Assembly: GCA_016875665.1 (NCBI GenBank)
Contig: VGPA01000107.1
Location: forward strand, 1 to 5,334
DNA from: Chloroflexota bacterium
GTDB lineage: Bacteria > Chloroflexota > Limnocylindria > P2-11E
Direction of reading: 5' to 3'
DNA: 5,334 nucleotides
The position numbers and the translations under genes are program-made. Below are positions 1-5,334 of this stretch, one piece after another. Under the pieces are notes generated by a model, which searched no databases, had not been told where the DNA came from, and was given only the letters and a program-made list of their open reading frames with translations. Position 1 is the first letter of the stretch, and each line of letters begins with the position of its first letter.

Positions 1-49
1 TGGCGCGGGCGGCGTCAACTTGGGCGACTCCCGGGTCGAGCGGTTCGCC
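1..49. other. Short leader upstream of the kinase fragment
   Basis: This stretch holds no gene I can support. Frame 2 is open through it and joins the histidine kinase frame without a stop, so it could be a few extra N-terminal residues (a TTG at 20 is a possible earlier start) or the untranslated leader. GAG at 38-40, nine bases before the ATG at 50, is the only weak Shine-Dalgarno candidate. The window begins too close to show a promoter. Confidence 0.35.
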
Positions 50-969
50 ATGTTCAGTTCGCCCGCGCTGGGGCGCCTCGCGCCGGGGCTGTTCCCGCCA
101 CGCGGCGCGGGGCTCGAGGGCTCGGCGCGGCGCGTCGTCCTCGCGCTGCTGCTCCTCCTCCCTCATCGTCGCCTCGGCGTTCCAGGCGTCGCGCGCGGCG
201 ATGCTGCCGCAGGAGACGCTGCTGCTCGGCTGGTTCATCGTGCTCGCCGCGGCGGTGGCGCCCTGGCACCGGTTGCCGCGCGCCGTGTTCGGCTCGGTTG
301 CGCTCGCGGCCGCCGGCACCGTCGCGCTCCTGGTGTCGCGGACGCGCGGTCCGGAGAGCCCGTACCAGGGCCTGTTCTACCTGACCGCGCTGGTTGGCGC
401 AGTCGTCGCCCCGCCGCTGTGGGCGGGCGTCGCGATCGGCACGATCATGGCGGGACTCAACCTCCTACCGCTCACGTACTCGCCGGGCTTCGCGGCGGAG
501 CAGCACTACGTGCGGTCGGGGCTCCTCATCATCGAGTCGTTCTTCGGCGCGTGGCTCGTCGACGAGCTCTCACGCGTGGTCGTGGTGGCGTCGCTCGACC
601 GCAGGCGCCTCGGTGAGGAACGCGAGGTCGCGGCCGAGCTGCGCCGCGCGCAAGCGATGCGGCAGGAGTACATGTCGGTGATCGCGCACGAGCTGCGCAA
701 TCCGCTCGTCGCGGTCGGCGCGGCGGCACGCGTGCTCGCCAAAGACGTCGTCGGCAAGCCGGGCGAGCAGATCGCCAACGGCATCGTGGTCGAGGTGCGG
801 CACGCACTCGACCTGCTCGACGGCCTCACGGACGTCTCAAGCCTGGAGTCGGGCCGGCTCCGGATCGTGCTGCGGCCCACGGAGCTCACCGCGCTCCAGG
901 GAGTCGCGCCGGACCACAACATGGTGCTGCGCGGCGCCGAGGCGCCGATCACGGTCCTCGCGGAGCGTG
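50..969 (+). CDS. Sensor histidine kinase, N-terminal part (frameshifted and truncated)
   Basis: This is the membrane sensor and dimerisation part of a two-component histidine kinase, which would autophosphorylate on His and pass phosphate to a response regulator. Reading starts at ATG 50 in frame 2 (MFSSPALGRLAPG...) and must shift to frame 3 near 150-165 to continue the first hydrophobic helix. Further membrane helices follow at about 207-260, 288-335, 375-475 and 505-560. A charged linker (DRRRLGEEREVAAELRRAQ, about 597-656) leads to the H-box SVIAHELRNPL, with the phospho-accepting His at 687-689. The second DHp helix ends in SSLESGRLRIVLRPTELT, typical of HisKA kinases. The protein then runs toward where the N-box of the ATPase domain should begin, but meaning is lost at about 966-975. 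The N, G1 and G2 boxes are absent, so as written it cannot be an active kinase. The frame itself stays open to 1397, but that tail is an out-of-frame reading of the next gene. ATG 201 is an alternative start that would drop the first helix. No response regulator is visible. Confidence 0.75.
146..167 (+). other. Apparent one-base frameshift in the kinase gene
   Basis: Frame 2 gives plausible protein up to RRVVLALLLLL and turns Arg-rich afterwards. Frame 3 is implausible before this point and then gives LIVASAFQASRAAMLPQETL. Dropping one base from the C/T-rich run (CTGCTGCTCCTCCTCCCTC, about 146-164) restores a single continuous hydrophobic helix. The repeated CTG/CTC units are a natural slippage or base-calling hotspot. 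It may be a sequence error or a true mutation. Confidence 0.65.
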
Positions 970-985
970 GGCAGCGTCCAGATCG
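960..985. other. Junction between two unrelated truncated genes
   Basis: To the left, frame 3 reads as kinase (MVLRGAEAPITVLAERG). To the right, frame 1 reads as a membrane protein (SVQIAAALLVGGACEW). Left of the join, frame 1 reads CCAAPRRRSRSS, which is not protein-like; right of it, frame 3 becomes Arg-rich. There is no stop, start context or spacer between the two, so the kinase C-terminus and the membrane protein N-terminus are both missing. An assembly chimera or a genomic deletion/rearrangement would each produce this. The exact breakpoint can be placed only to about ten bases. Confidence 0.7.
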
Positions 986-2073
986 CGGCCGCGCTGCTGG
1001 TGGGCGGCGCCTGCGAGTGGCTGCATCGCGTGATCGGGGAGCGCCTTCCCGCGTCGCGCGTGCTCCTCGTGCGCGCGCTCGTCGCCGCCGTCGTGCTCGT
1101 CCCCGTGCTCGGCGAGCGCTGGTCGTTCGCGGCGGTGAACGGGGCGTGGATCGAGGAGACGGTGCGCAACGTGCAGCGCGATCCGGACATCGTCGCGGTG
1201 CTCGAGCCGCTGCGCGGCCTGCCCGCCGGCCGCGTCTACGCGGGGCTCCGCACGAACTGGGGCGAACGGATGGACTTCGGGTCGACGTTCCGCGGGATCC
1301 ACTTCTACGACGTCATCACCGAGGTCGGGCTCGACCCGGTGCGCCCGCCCTCGTATTCGTTCTCGCTGAACTCGGACCTGATCTTCGACCTCAATGAGTC
1401 GCGCCCCGGCGACCTCCAGGTGTTCAACGCGCGGTACGTGATCGCGCCCTCGACGCTCGCGCCGCCCGCCGACTGGCGGCCCGTCAAGGCCGCGGGCCGC
1501 TACACGCTGTACGCCGTCGCGACCACCGGCTACGCGCAGTACGTGGCGGTCGCGGGGCGGATCCAGCCCGCGTCGCAGGCCGAGCTGCTTCAGTGGAACC
1601 GGCGCTGGCTGGCGAGCGGGGATCCGGCGGCCGGCCGGTACCTGCGCGTGGACTGGCCGCGCGTGAACCCGGCGCCGGCGGCCGAGGGAGGCTGCCCGCA
1701 GCCCGCGTACGAGTCCGAGCGCGTCGGCCCCGACCGGTTCGAGTTCGTCGTCTCCTGTCCCCAGGGGGCCACGCTCGCGATCAAGTCGACCTACCACCCG
1801 AACTGGCGGGTGACGGTCGACGGCACCGAGCAGCCGACCTTCATGGTCTCGCCGTCCTACCTCGCGGTCGCCGTTCCGGCAGGCCGCCACACCGTCCAGG
1901 CGCAGTACGTCGGCGCGCCCTACAAGGTGCCGCTCGCGGTCCTCGGGGTCGCGGTCCTGGCCGCCGTGATGGTGCTCCGCAAGCGCATCGAGGAGCGTCT
2001 GGACGGCCTGGCGGGCTACGTCCGGGGCCGTATGGCGCGGGAGCCCGGGCCCCGAGGACAATCCCTGAAGTGA
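967..2073 (+). CDS. YfhO-like membrane protein, C-terminal part (5' end missing)
   Basis: This is the C-terminal portion of a large polytopic membrane protein resembling the YfhO family, GT-C-type proteins implicated in glycosylating cell-surface polymers. Counting from GTG 967, hydrophobic helices lie at residues 4-18 and 31-49. A large domain, presumably extracytoplasmic, follows at about 50-318, then one last helix at about 320-337 and a basic tail. The end of the large domain carries the family-style beta module: AIKSTYHPNWRVTVDG (271-286), then VAVPAGRHTVQAQYV (301-315), which closely recalls YfhO C-termini. FNARYVIAPS (153-162) is also typical of these proteins. Family members usually have many more helices and are much longer, so 368 residues is a fragment; GTG 967 is only the first possible start after the junction, not a convincing one. 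Its stop overlaps the cupin start by four bases (GTGA), placing it at the head of the sugar operon. A substrate cannot be assigned. Confidence 0.72.
   Translation: MGSVQIAAALLVGGACEWLHRVIGERLPASRVLLVRALVAAVVLVPVLGERWSFAAVNGAWIEETVRNVQRDPDIVAVLEPLRGLPAGRVYAGLRTNWGERMDFGSTFRGIHFYDVITEVGLDPVRPPSYSFSLNSDLIFDLNESRPGDLQVFNARYVIAPSTLAPPADWRPVKAAGRYTLYAVATTGYAQYVAVAGRIQPASQAELLQWNRRWLASGDPAAGRYLRVDWPRVNPAPAAEGGCPQPAYESERVGPDRFEFVVSCPQGATLAIKSTYHPNWRVTVDGTEQPTFMVSPSYLAVAVPAGRHTVQAQYVGAPYKVPLAVLGVAVLAAVMVLRKRIEERLDGLAGYVRGRMAREPGPRGQSLK
2054..2058 (+). promoter_or_regulatory. Ribosome binding site for the cupin gene
   Basis: GAGGA lies 11 bases upstream of the GTG at 2070, inside the end of the preceding gene. 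It supports GTG 2070 as the true start even though the frame is open much further upstream. Together with the GTGA overlap it suggests coupled translation. Confidence 0.55.
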
Positions 2074-2492
2074 GTGACGACACCGCGGGTGGTCTCGAGA
2101 AATACCACGACCCGGCGGGGCAGCTCCTGGCCATGGTGGTCCGCCGCGACTTCAGGGGCGGGAAGTACAACTTCTTCACCCCGGACGACTTCCCGCTCCA
2201 GATGGGCACCTCCTTTTATATGTCCGGGGAGCGGATCACCCCGCACATCCACATCCCGCAGCCGCGCCAGGTCGACCTCGTGAACGAGTATGTCTACGTG
2301 AAGAGCGGCAGGCTCGAGCTGACGCTCTACACCAAGGAGCGCGTCTCGGTGACGACGATCACCCTCGAGACCGGGGACAGCCTGCTGCTCACGGGCGGCG
2401 GCCACGGGTTCAAGGTCCTCGAGGAGTGCCAGCTGATCGAGGTGAAGCAGGGGCCGTACCTGGGGATGGACGACAAGGTCAAGTTCGAGTGA
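2070..2492 (+). CDS. Small single-domain cupin protein
   Basis: A 140-residue cytoplasmic protein with a cupin beta-barrel signature. Motif 1 fits G-x5-H-x-H-xn-E-x6-G with G53, H59, H61 (TPHIHIP), E73 and G80; the gap between the His pair and the Glu is 11 residues instead of the usual 3-4. Motif 2 is recognisable as TGDSLLLTGGGHGFKV, with G102 and H112, but lacks the usual Pro. The two His pairs and the Glu could bind a metal. No signal peptide or membrane helix is present. The start is GTG 2070, set by the GTGA overlap with the previous stop and by GAGGA upstream; the open frame upstream of it is an Arg-rich shadow. The gene also overlaps the following aminotransferase start by four bases. 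Small cupins occur in surface-sugar clusters as isomerases, epimerases or presumed sugar-binding proteins. The RGxHAHK-type signature that I associate with FdtA ketoisomerases is not seen, so the reaction is left open. Confidence 0.8.
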   Translation: MSDDTAGGLEKYHDPAGQLLAMVVRRDFRGGKYNFFTPDDFPLQMGTSFYMSGERITPHIHIPQPRQVDLVNEYVYVKSGRLELTLYTKERVSVTTITLETGDSLLLTGGGHGFKVLEECQLIEVKQGPYLGMDDKVKFE

Positions 2493-3607
2493 GCGGGGAG
2501 CGGATCCCGGTCTGCGAGCCGCTCCTCGCCGGCAACGAGCTCGCCTACGTCACCGATGCGGTCCGGTCGGGGTGGATCTCCTCCGGCGGCGAGTACCTCA
2601 CCAAGTTCGAGTCCGGCTTCGCCGCCTCCTGCGGCGTGCGGCACGGGATCGGGACGACGAACGGGACGACCGCGCTCCACCTGGCCCTCGCGGCGCTCGG
2701 CGTCGGTCCCGGCGACGAGGTGATCATTCCCGACTTCACGATGATCGCGTGCGCCTTCGCGGTCGCGTACTGCGGCGCCATGCCCGTGTTCGTCGACGTC
2801 GACCCGGCGACATGGACGATCGATCCGGCGCGCGTCGCGGAGAAAGTGACGCCGCGCACCAGGGCGATCATGCCCGTCCACATTTACGGCCATCCCGCCG
2901 ACATGGACCCGCTGCGCGCGCTCGCGAGCACGCGCCGGCTCGCCGTCCTCGAAGACGCCGCCGAGGCGCACGGCGCGACGTACCGCGGCGCGCCGTGCGG
3001 GTCGCTCGGCGACATCGCCGCGTTCTCCTTCTACGCCAACAAGGCGATCACGACGGGCGAGGGCGGGATGGTCGTCACGGACGACGACCGCCTCGCCGAG
3101 GCGTGCCGGTCGCTGCGCAACCTGTCGTTCCCCACCGGAAGCCGCGTGTACCTGCACGAGCGGATCGGCTTCAACTACCGGATGAGCAACGTGCAGGGCG
3201 CACTCGGCCTCGCCCAGCTCGAACGGCTCGCCGTGCTGGTCGACGCGCGGCGTGGGCACGCGCGTCGGTACGACGAGGCCTTCGCCGGGCTGCCGCTCCA
3301 GCGACCCGTCGAGCGCCCGTGGGCGCGCAACTCGTACTGGATGTACGGCGTCGTGGTCGACGAGCGCGCCGGCGTCTCGCGCGACGACCTCGCGGCGCGG
3401 CTCGGTGCCGAGGGGATCGAGACGCGGCAGTTCTTCCAGCCCATGCACGTCCAGCCCGCCCTGCGCGGCTACGGCGCGGACTGCTCGGGCGCGTACCCCG
3501 TGGCCGACCGGCTCGCCGCGCGCGGGCTCTACCTGCCCAGCGGCAGCGGCCTCACGGAGGGGCAGCAGGACCGGGTGATCGCGGCGGTCCGGCGCATCCT
3601 GGCGTAG
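2489..3607 (+). CDS. DegT/DnrJ/EryC1 family sugar aminotransferase
   Basis: A 372-residue PLP-dependent aminotransferase, full length for the family. It would transfer an amino group, usually from glutamate, to a keto-sugar nucleotide in the cytoplasm. The Schiff-base Lys is K185 in FSFYANKAITTGEGGMVVTD. D156 in LEDAAEAHGA should contact the PLP pyridine nitrogen, TTNGTTALHLAL (56-67) forms the phosphate-binding segment, and GFNYRMSNVQGALGLAQLER (227-246) is the conserved substrate/dimer region. The GNKAITTGEGG-like Lys context and the MSN-type segment resemble, from memory, GDP-perosamine synthases more than ArnB, so a 4-keto-6-deoxy hexose substrate is plausible but unproven. The start is GTG 2489 (MSGERIPVCEPLLAGNE), in a GTGA overlap with the cupin stop and with AAGG at 2475-2478. 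An in-frame earlier start would run through the cupin gene. The next gene begins two bases after the TAG. No dehydratase to supply the keto sugar is in the window. Confidence 0.93.
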   Translation: MSGERIPVCEPLLAGNELAYVTDAVRSGWISSGGEYLTKFESGFAASCGVRHGIGTTNGTTALHLALAALGVGPGDEVIIPDFTMIACAFAVAYCGAMPVFVDVDPATWTIDPARVAEKVTPRTRAIMPVHIYGHPADMDPLRALASTRRLAVLEDAAEAHGATYRGAPCGSLGDIAAFSFYANKAITTGEGGMVVTDDDRLAEACRSLRNLSFPTGSRVYLHERIGFNYRMSNVQGALGLAQLERLAVLVDARRGHARRYDEAFAGLPLQRPVERPWARNSYWMYGVVVDERAGVSRDDLAARLGAEGIETRQFFQPMHVQPALRGYGADCSGAYPVADRLAARGLYLPSGSGLTEGQQDRVIAAVRRILA

Positions 3608-3609
3608 CG

Positions 3610-4989
3610 GTGAGCGCCGTCTCCGTCGTCCTCCCGACCCTCAACGAGGTCGACAACATCGTGCGGCTGATCGAGGACATCTACGCCGCGGTGCCGGACG
3701 TGCACGAGATCGTCGTCGTCGACGACGACTCCAGCGACGGCACGGGGGACGCCGTTCTGGCCTACGCGGCGGCCCACCCGGAGCGGCGCGTGCGCCTGGA
3801 GCTGCGGACGTCGGACCACGGCCTCACCAAGAGCATCGCCCACGGCGTGCGCGCGGCCACCGGGGAGGTAGTGGTCTGGATGGACTGCGATCTCTCCATG
3901 CCGGCGAGCGTCATCCCGAGCCTGCTCGCCGGACTGGACGAGGGCTACGACATCGTCTGCGGTTCGCGCTTCGTGCGCGGGGGCTCGTTCAAGCAGAACA
4001 CGGAGGGCACGCAGGACTCCGCGCTCGCGGTCGGGCTGTCGCGCCTGATGAACTACGGCGTCCAGTTCCTCCTCGACCATCGGTTCAAGGACTACACGAG
4101 CGGGTTCATCGCGGTGAAGCGCGCGATTGTCCTGGATCTCGGCCTGCGCGGCGACTACGGCGAGTACTTCATCGACCTGCTCTTCCGCGCGATCCGCGCC
4201 GGTTACCGCGTGCTCGAGGTGCCGTACGTCTGCCTGCCGCGCCTCCACGGCACCTCCAAGACCGGGACGAGCCTCCGGCAGTACCTGAGGCGCGGGCGCG
4301 GCTACGTGTCGACCGCCCTCCGCCTGCGAGCGGCCGCGCTCTTCGGCGGGGAGCGGCCCACGCGCGCGTTTCCGGCCGCCGAGGTCGCCGTCGATCCCGC
4401 CTCGGTGGTGGTGCGCCTGATGCGCGAGGCGGACACGATCCTCGTCGCCGGACTCCATCACCGCCTGCTGTTCGACACGCTCAACTCGCGGCTCGGCGTG
4501 CACTTCCTCGAGCGGCTGTACGCGGCCGTGCTGGCGGATCCCGGATCGTGCTGCTGGATCGCGGAGAGCCGGGGACGCGTGGTCGCGTTCGTCTCGGCCA
4601 CGCGCGATCTCTACCGCAGCCAGGGCCGCGTGCAGGCGGCGGTGCCCTTCCGCGAGCGCGCCTTCGCGCTGGCGCACGTGGTCGCGAACCCGCGCGACCT
4701 CCGCGCGCTCGTCTCGCACCAGCTGCTCCTGCTCTACACCGCGCTCCGCTTCGGCCGGCCGTACCCGACCATCCTCACGCTTGGCGTGTCGCCGCTGATG
4801 TGGGGCAGCGGGGCCGCCCAGCGACTGGTCGCGGCGTCCGCGGCGTGGTTCGCCTCGGGCGGGGCGCGCGCCTTCTACGTCGACACGACCTCGCACAACG
4901 CCCGCGCCGCCGCCTTCTACGCGAAGGCCGGCTTCGCGCGCGTCGGGTCGGTCGCCGGGAACGTGCTCTTCCGCAAGGAGCTCGGCTGA
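3610..4989 (+). CDS. Fusion of GT2 polyprenyl-phosphate glycosyltransferase and GNAT acyltransferase
   Basis: A 459-residue two-domain protein. Residues 1 to about 240 are a family 2 glycosyltransferase of DPM1/ArnC type: VSVVLPTLNE at 4-13, the nucleotide-binding VVVDDDSSDGT (35-45), the metal-binding DxD-like WMDCDLSMP (D92, D94), GSRFVRGG (118-125), DYTSGFIAVKR (161-171) and RLHGTSKTGTS (211-221). Such enzymes move a sugar from a nucleotide donor to polyprenyl phosphate at the inner membrane face. Many relatives carry two C-terminal membrane helices; here there are none. After a short linker (about 245-263) comes a GNAT-like domain: LHHRLLFDTLNSRLGVHFLERL is its front helical part, CCWIAESRGRVVAFVSA (315-330) the central strands, LGVSPLMWGSGAAQRLV (391-407) the acyl-CoA loop, and SHNARAAAFYAKAGF (428-442) the typical C-terminal signature. 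The loop position normally Arg/Gln is W398. The frame is continuous through both domains. The start is GTG 3610, two bases after the aminotransferase stop; no strong ribosome site is visible, so coupling is likely. Confidence 0.87.
   Translation: MSAVSVVLPTLNEVDNIVRLIEDIYAAVPDVHEIVVVDDDSSDGTGDAVLAYAAAHPERRVRLELRTSDHGLTKSIAHGVRAATGEVVVWMDCDLSMPASVIPSLLAGLDEGYDIVCGSRFVRGGSFKQNTEGTQDSALAVGLSRLMNYGVQFLLDHRFKDYTSGFIAVKRAIVLDLGLRGDYGEYFIDLLFRAIRAGYRVLEVPYVCLPRLHGTSKTGTSLRQYLRRGRGYVSTALRLRAAALFGGERPTRAFPAAEVAVDPASVVVRLMREADTILVAGLHHRLLFDTLNSRLGVHFLERLYAAVLADPGSCCWIAESRGRVVAFVSATRDLYRSQGRVQAAVPFRERAFALAHVVANPRDLRALVSHQLLLLYTALRFGRPYPTILTLGVSPLMWGSGAAQRLVAASAAWFASGGARAFYVDTTSHNARAAAFYAKAGFARVGSVAGNVLFRKELG
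4975..4980 (+). promoter_or_regulatory. Strong ribosome binding site for the GT-C gene
   Basis: AAGGAG sits eight bases before ATG 4989, inside the last codons of the GT2-GNAT gene. It is the best Shine-Dalgarno match in the window and fixes the start of the last gene. Confidence 0.75.
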
Positions 4990-5334
4990 TGCGGATCGAG
5001 ATCCGCGGCGATCGCGCCATCGCCGCCGCTCTCGCGGGCCTCGCGCTCCTGCTCTACCTGATCCTCATCACCGGCCACCAGACCGGCTTCGACTACTTCG
5101 GCCGCCTCGCGCACGCCATGACGCAGGGGCGCCTCTGGCTCGACGGGGCGCCGCTCAGCGAGCTCGACCCCGGGCGCGACGGTCATCTCTACAACGTGCA
5201 GCCGCCGCTTCCGGCGATCCTCATGGTGCCCCTCGTGCCGTTCGGACCGCCGGCGAAGATCGAGACGTTCCTCTGCGCCGTGCTCGGCGCCGCTTCCGCG
5301 TTCCCCCTGTTCATGGCGCTGCGCGCGCTCACCG
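4989..5334 (+). CDS. GT-C membrane glycosyltransferase (ArnT/PMT-like), N-terminal part
   Basis: The first 115 residues of a polytopic membrane protein, cut off by the window end. A basic start (MRIEIRGDR) precedes a first helix at about 9-28. The loop that follows, TGHQTGFDYFGRLAHAM (28-44), carries D35, placed like the catalytic acidic residue in the first outer loop of GT-C enzymes. GRLWLDGAPLSELDPGRDG then HLYNVQPPLPAILMVPLV (66-83) matches the familiar pattern of GT39/ArnT-like proteins, in which a PPLPA-type segment opens the next helix. Another helix lies at about 91-112. Such proteins use polyprenyl-phosphate sugars to glycosylate lipids, proteins or glycans outside the membrane. The upstream GT2 domain is an obvious donor-making partner. 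ATG 4989 overlaps the previous TGA by one base (TGATG) and has AAGGAG eight bases upstream. The family assignment rests on the N-terminus only. Confidence 0.8.
   Translation, partial: MRIEIRGDRAIAAALAGLALLLYLILITGHQTGFDYFGRLAHAMTQGRLWLDGAPLSELDPGRDGHLYNVQPPLPAILMVPLVPFGPPAKIETFLCAVLGAASAFPLFMALRALT

Noticed and set aside
20..616. 198-residue open frame in frame 2
   Set aside because: Only its first 45 or so codons look like protein (the kinase start); the rest is an Arg-rich shadow of frame 3.
985..992. GCGGCCGC palindrome next to the kinase/membrane-protein junction
   Set aside because: Such 8-mers are common in DNA this GC-rich, and it lies just beyond the likely breakpoint within normal Ala codons; not good evidence of a cloning join.
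970..1397. Continuation of the kinase frame to 1397, giving a 398-residue protein
   Set aside because: After about residue 257 the translation is Arg/Ala-rich nonsense with no ATPase motifs and overlaps the convincing membrane-protein frame.
949..2061. 370-residue minus-strand open frame opposite the YfhO-like gene
   Set aside because: Arg/His/Asp-rich composition without motifs, as expected from the antisense of GC-rich coding DNA; the plus strand carries recognisable domains.
1593..2069. Upstream in-frame extension of the cupin gene
   Set aside because: Shadow of the YfhO-like coding region; the GTGA overlap and GAGGA support GTG 2070.
2211..2225. AT-rich patch TCCTTTTATATGTCC resembling a -10 promoter element
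   Set aside because: It encodes TSFYMS inside the cupin, with no -35 partner seen; a chance result of Phe, Tyr and Met codons.
2481..2611. Repeated 10-mer AAGTTCGAGT at about 2481 and 2605
   Set aside because: Both copies are ordinary Lys-Phe-Glu coding; no longer repeat or target-site structure accompanies them.
2327..3448. 373-residue minus-strand open frame opposite the aminotransferase
   Set aside because: No motif or hydrophobic pattern; fully antisense to a clear DegT-family gene.
2572..3609. Upstream in-frame extension of the GT2-GNAT gene through the aminotransferase
   Set aside because: The stretch is Arg-rich shadow sequence; the GT2 fold starts immediately after GTG 3610.
3529..4896. 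455-residue minus-strand open frame opposite the GT2-GNAT gene
   Set aside because: Low-complexity Arg/Val/Glu/His-rich shadow with no recognisable domain.

Overview
The window is a very GC-rich bacterial sequence (third codon positions almost always G or C) with all supported genes on the + strand. GTG starts are frequent. GTGA or TGATG overlaps and a 2-base gap link the genes after the first. The composition and protein style suit a high-GC soil-type bacterium such as an actinobacterium or Rokubacteria-like lineage, but no marker gene fixes the taxon. Two defects near the left side (a frameshift and an abrupt gene-to-gene join) suggest an uncurated metagenomic contig, although real rearrangements are possible.

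Left part (1 to about 970): the front portion of a membrane-bound sensor histidine kinase. It has several membrane helices, a coiled linker and the phospho-accepting His motif, but its reading frame shifts once near 150-165 and the protein stops making sense at about 966-975, before the ATP-binding domain. There, in a different frame, the sequence becomes the last third or so of a large YfhO-like membrane protein (about 967-2073) whose front is missing. Each half looks like normal protein on its own side of the join.

Right part (2070 to the end): a compact surface-sugar operon. It encodes a small cupin (2070-2492), a DegT/DnrJ/EryC1 PLP-dependent sugar aminotransferase of perosamine-synthase style (2489-3607), an unusual two-domain protein joining a DPM1/ArnC-like family 2 glycosyltransferase to a GNAT acyltransferase (3610-4989), and the first 115 residues of a GT-C/ArnT/PMT-like membrane glycosyltransferase (4989 to beyond the window).

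Working model (inference): the aminotransferase makes an amino sugar nucleotide from a 4-keto precursor produced elsewhere; the GNAT domain may acylate the amino group; the GT2 domain places the sugar on polyprenyl phosphate at the cytoplasmic face; and the GT-C enzyme and/or the YfhO-like protein transfers it to an acceptor outside the membrane. This parallels ArnB-ArnC-ArnT logic. The fused acyltransferase and the cupin are the distinctive additions and the most interesting content of the window.
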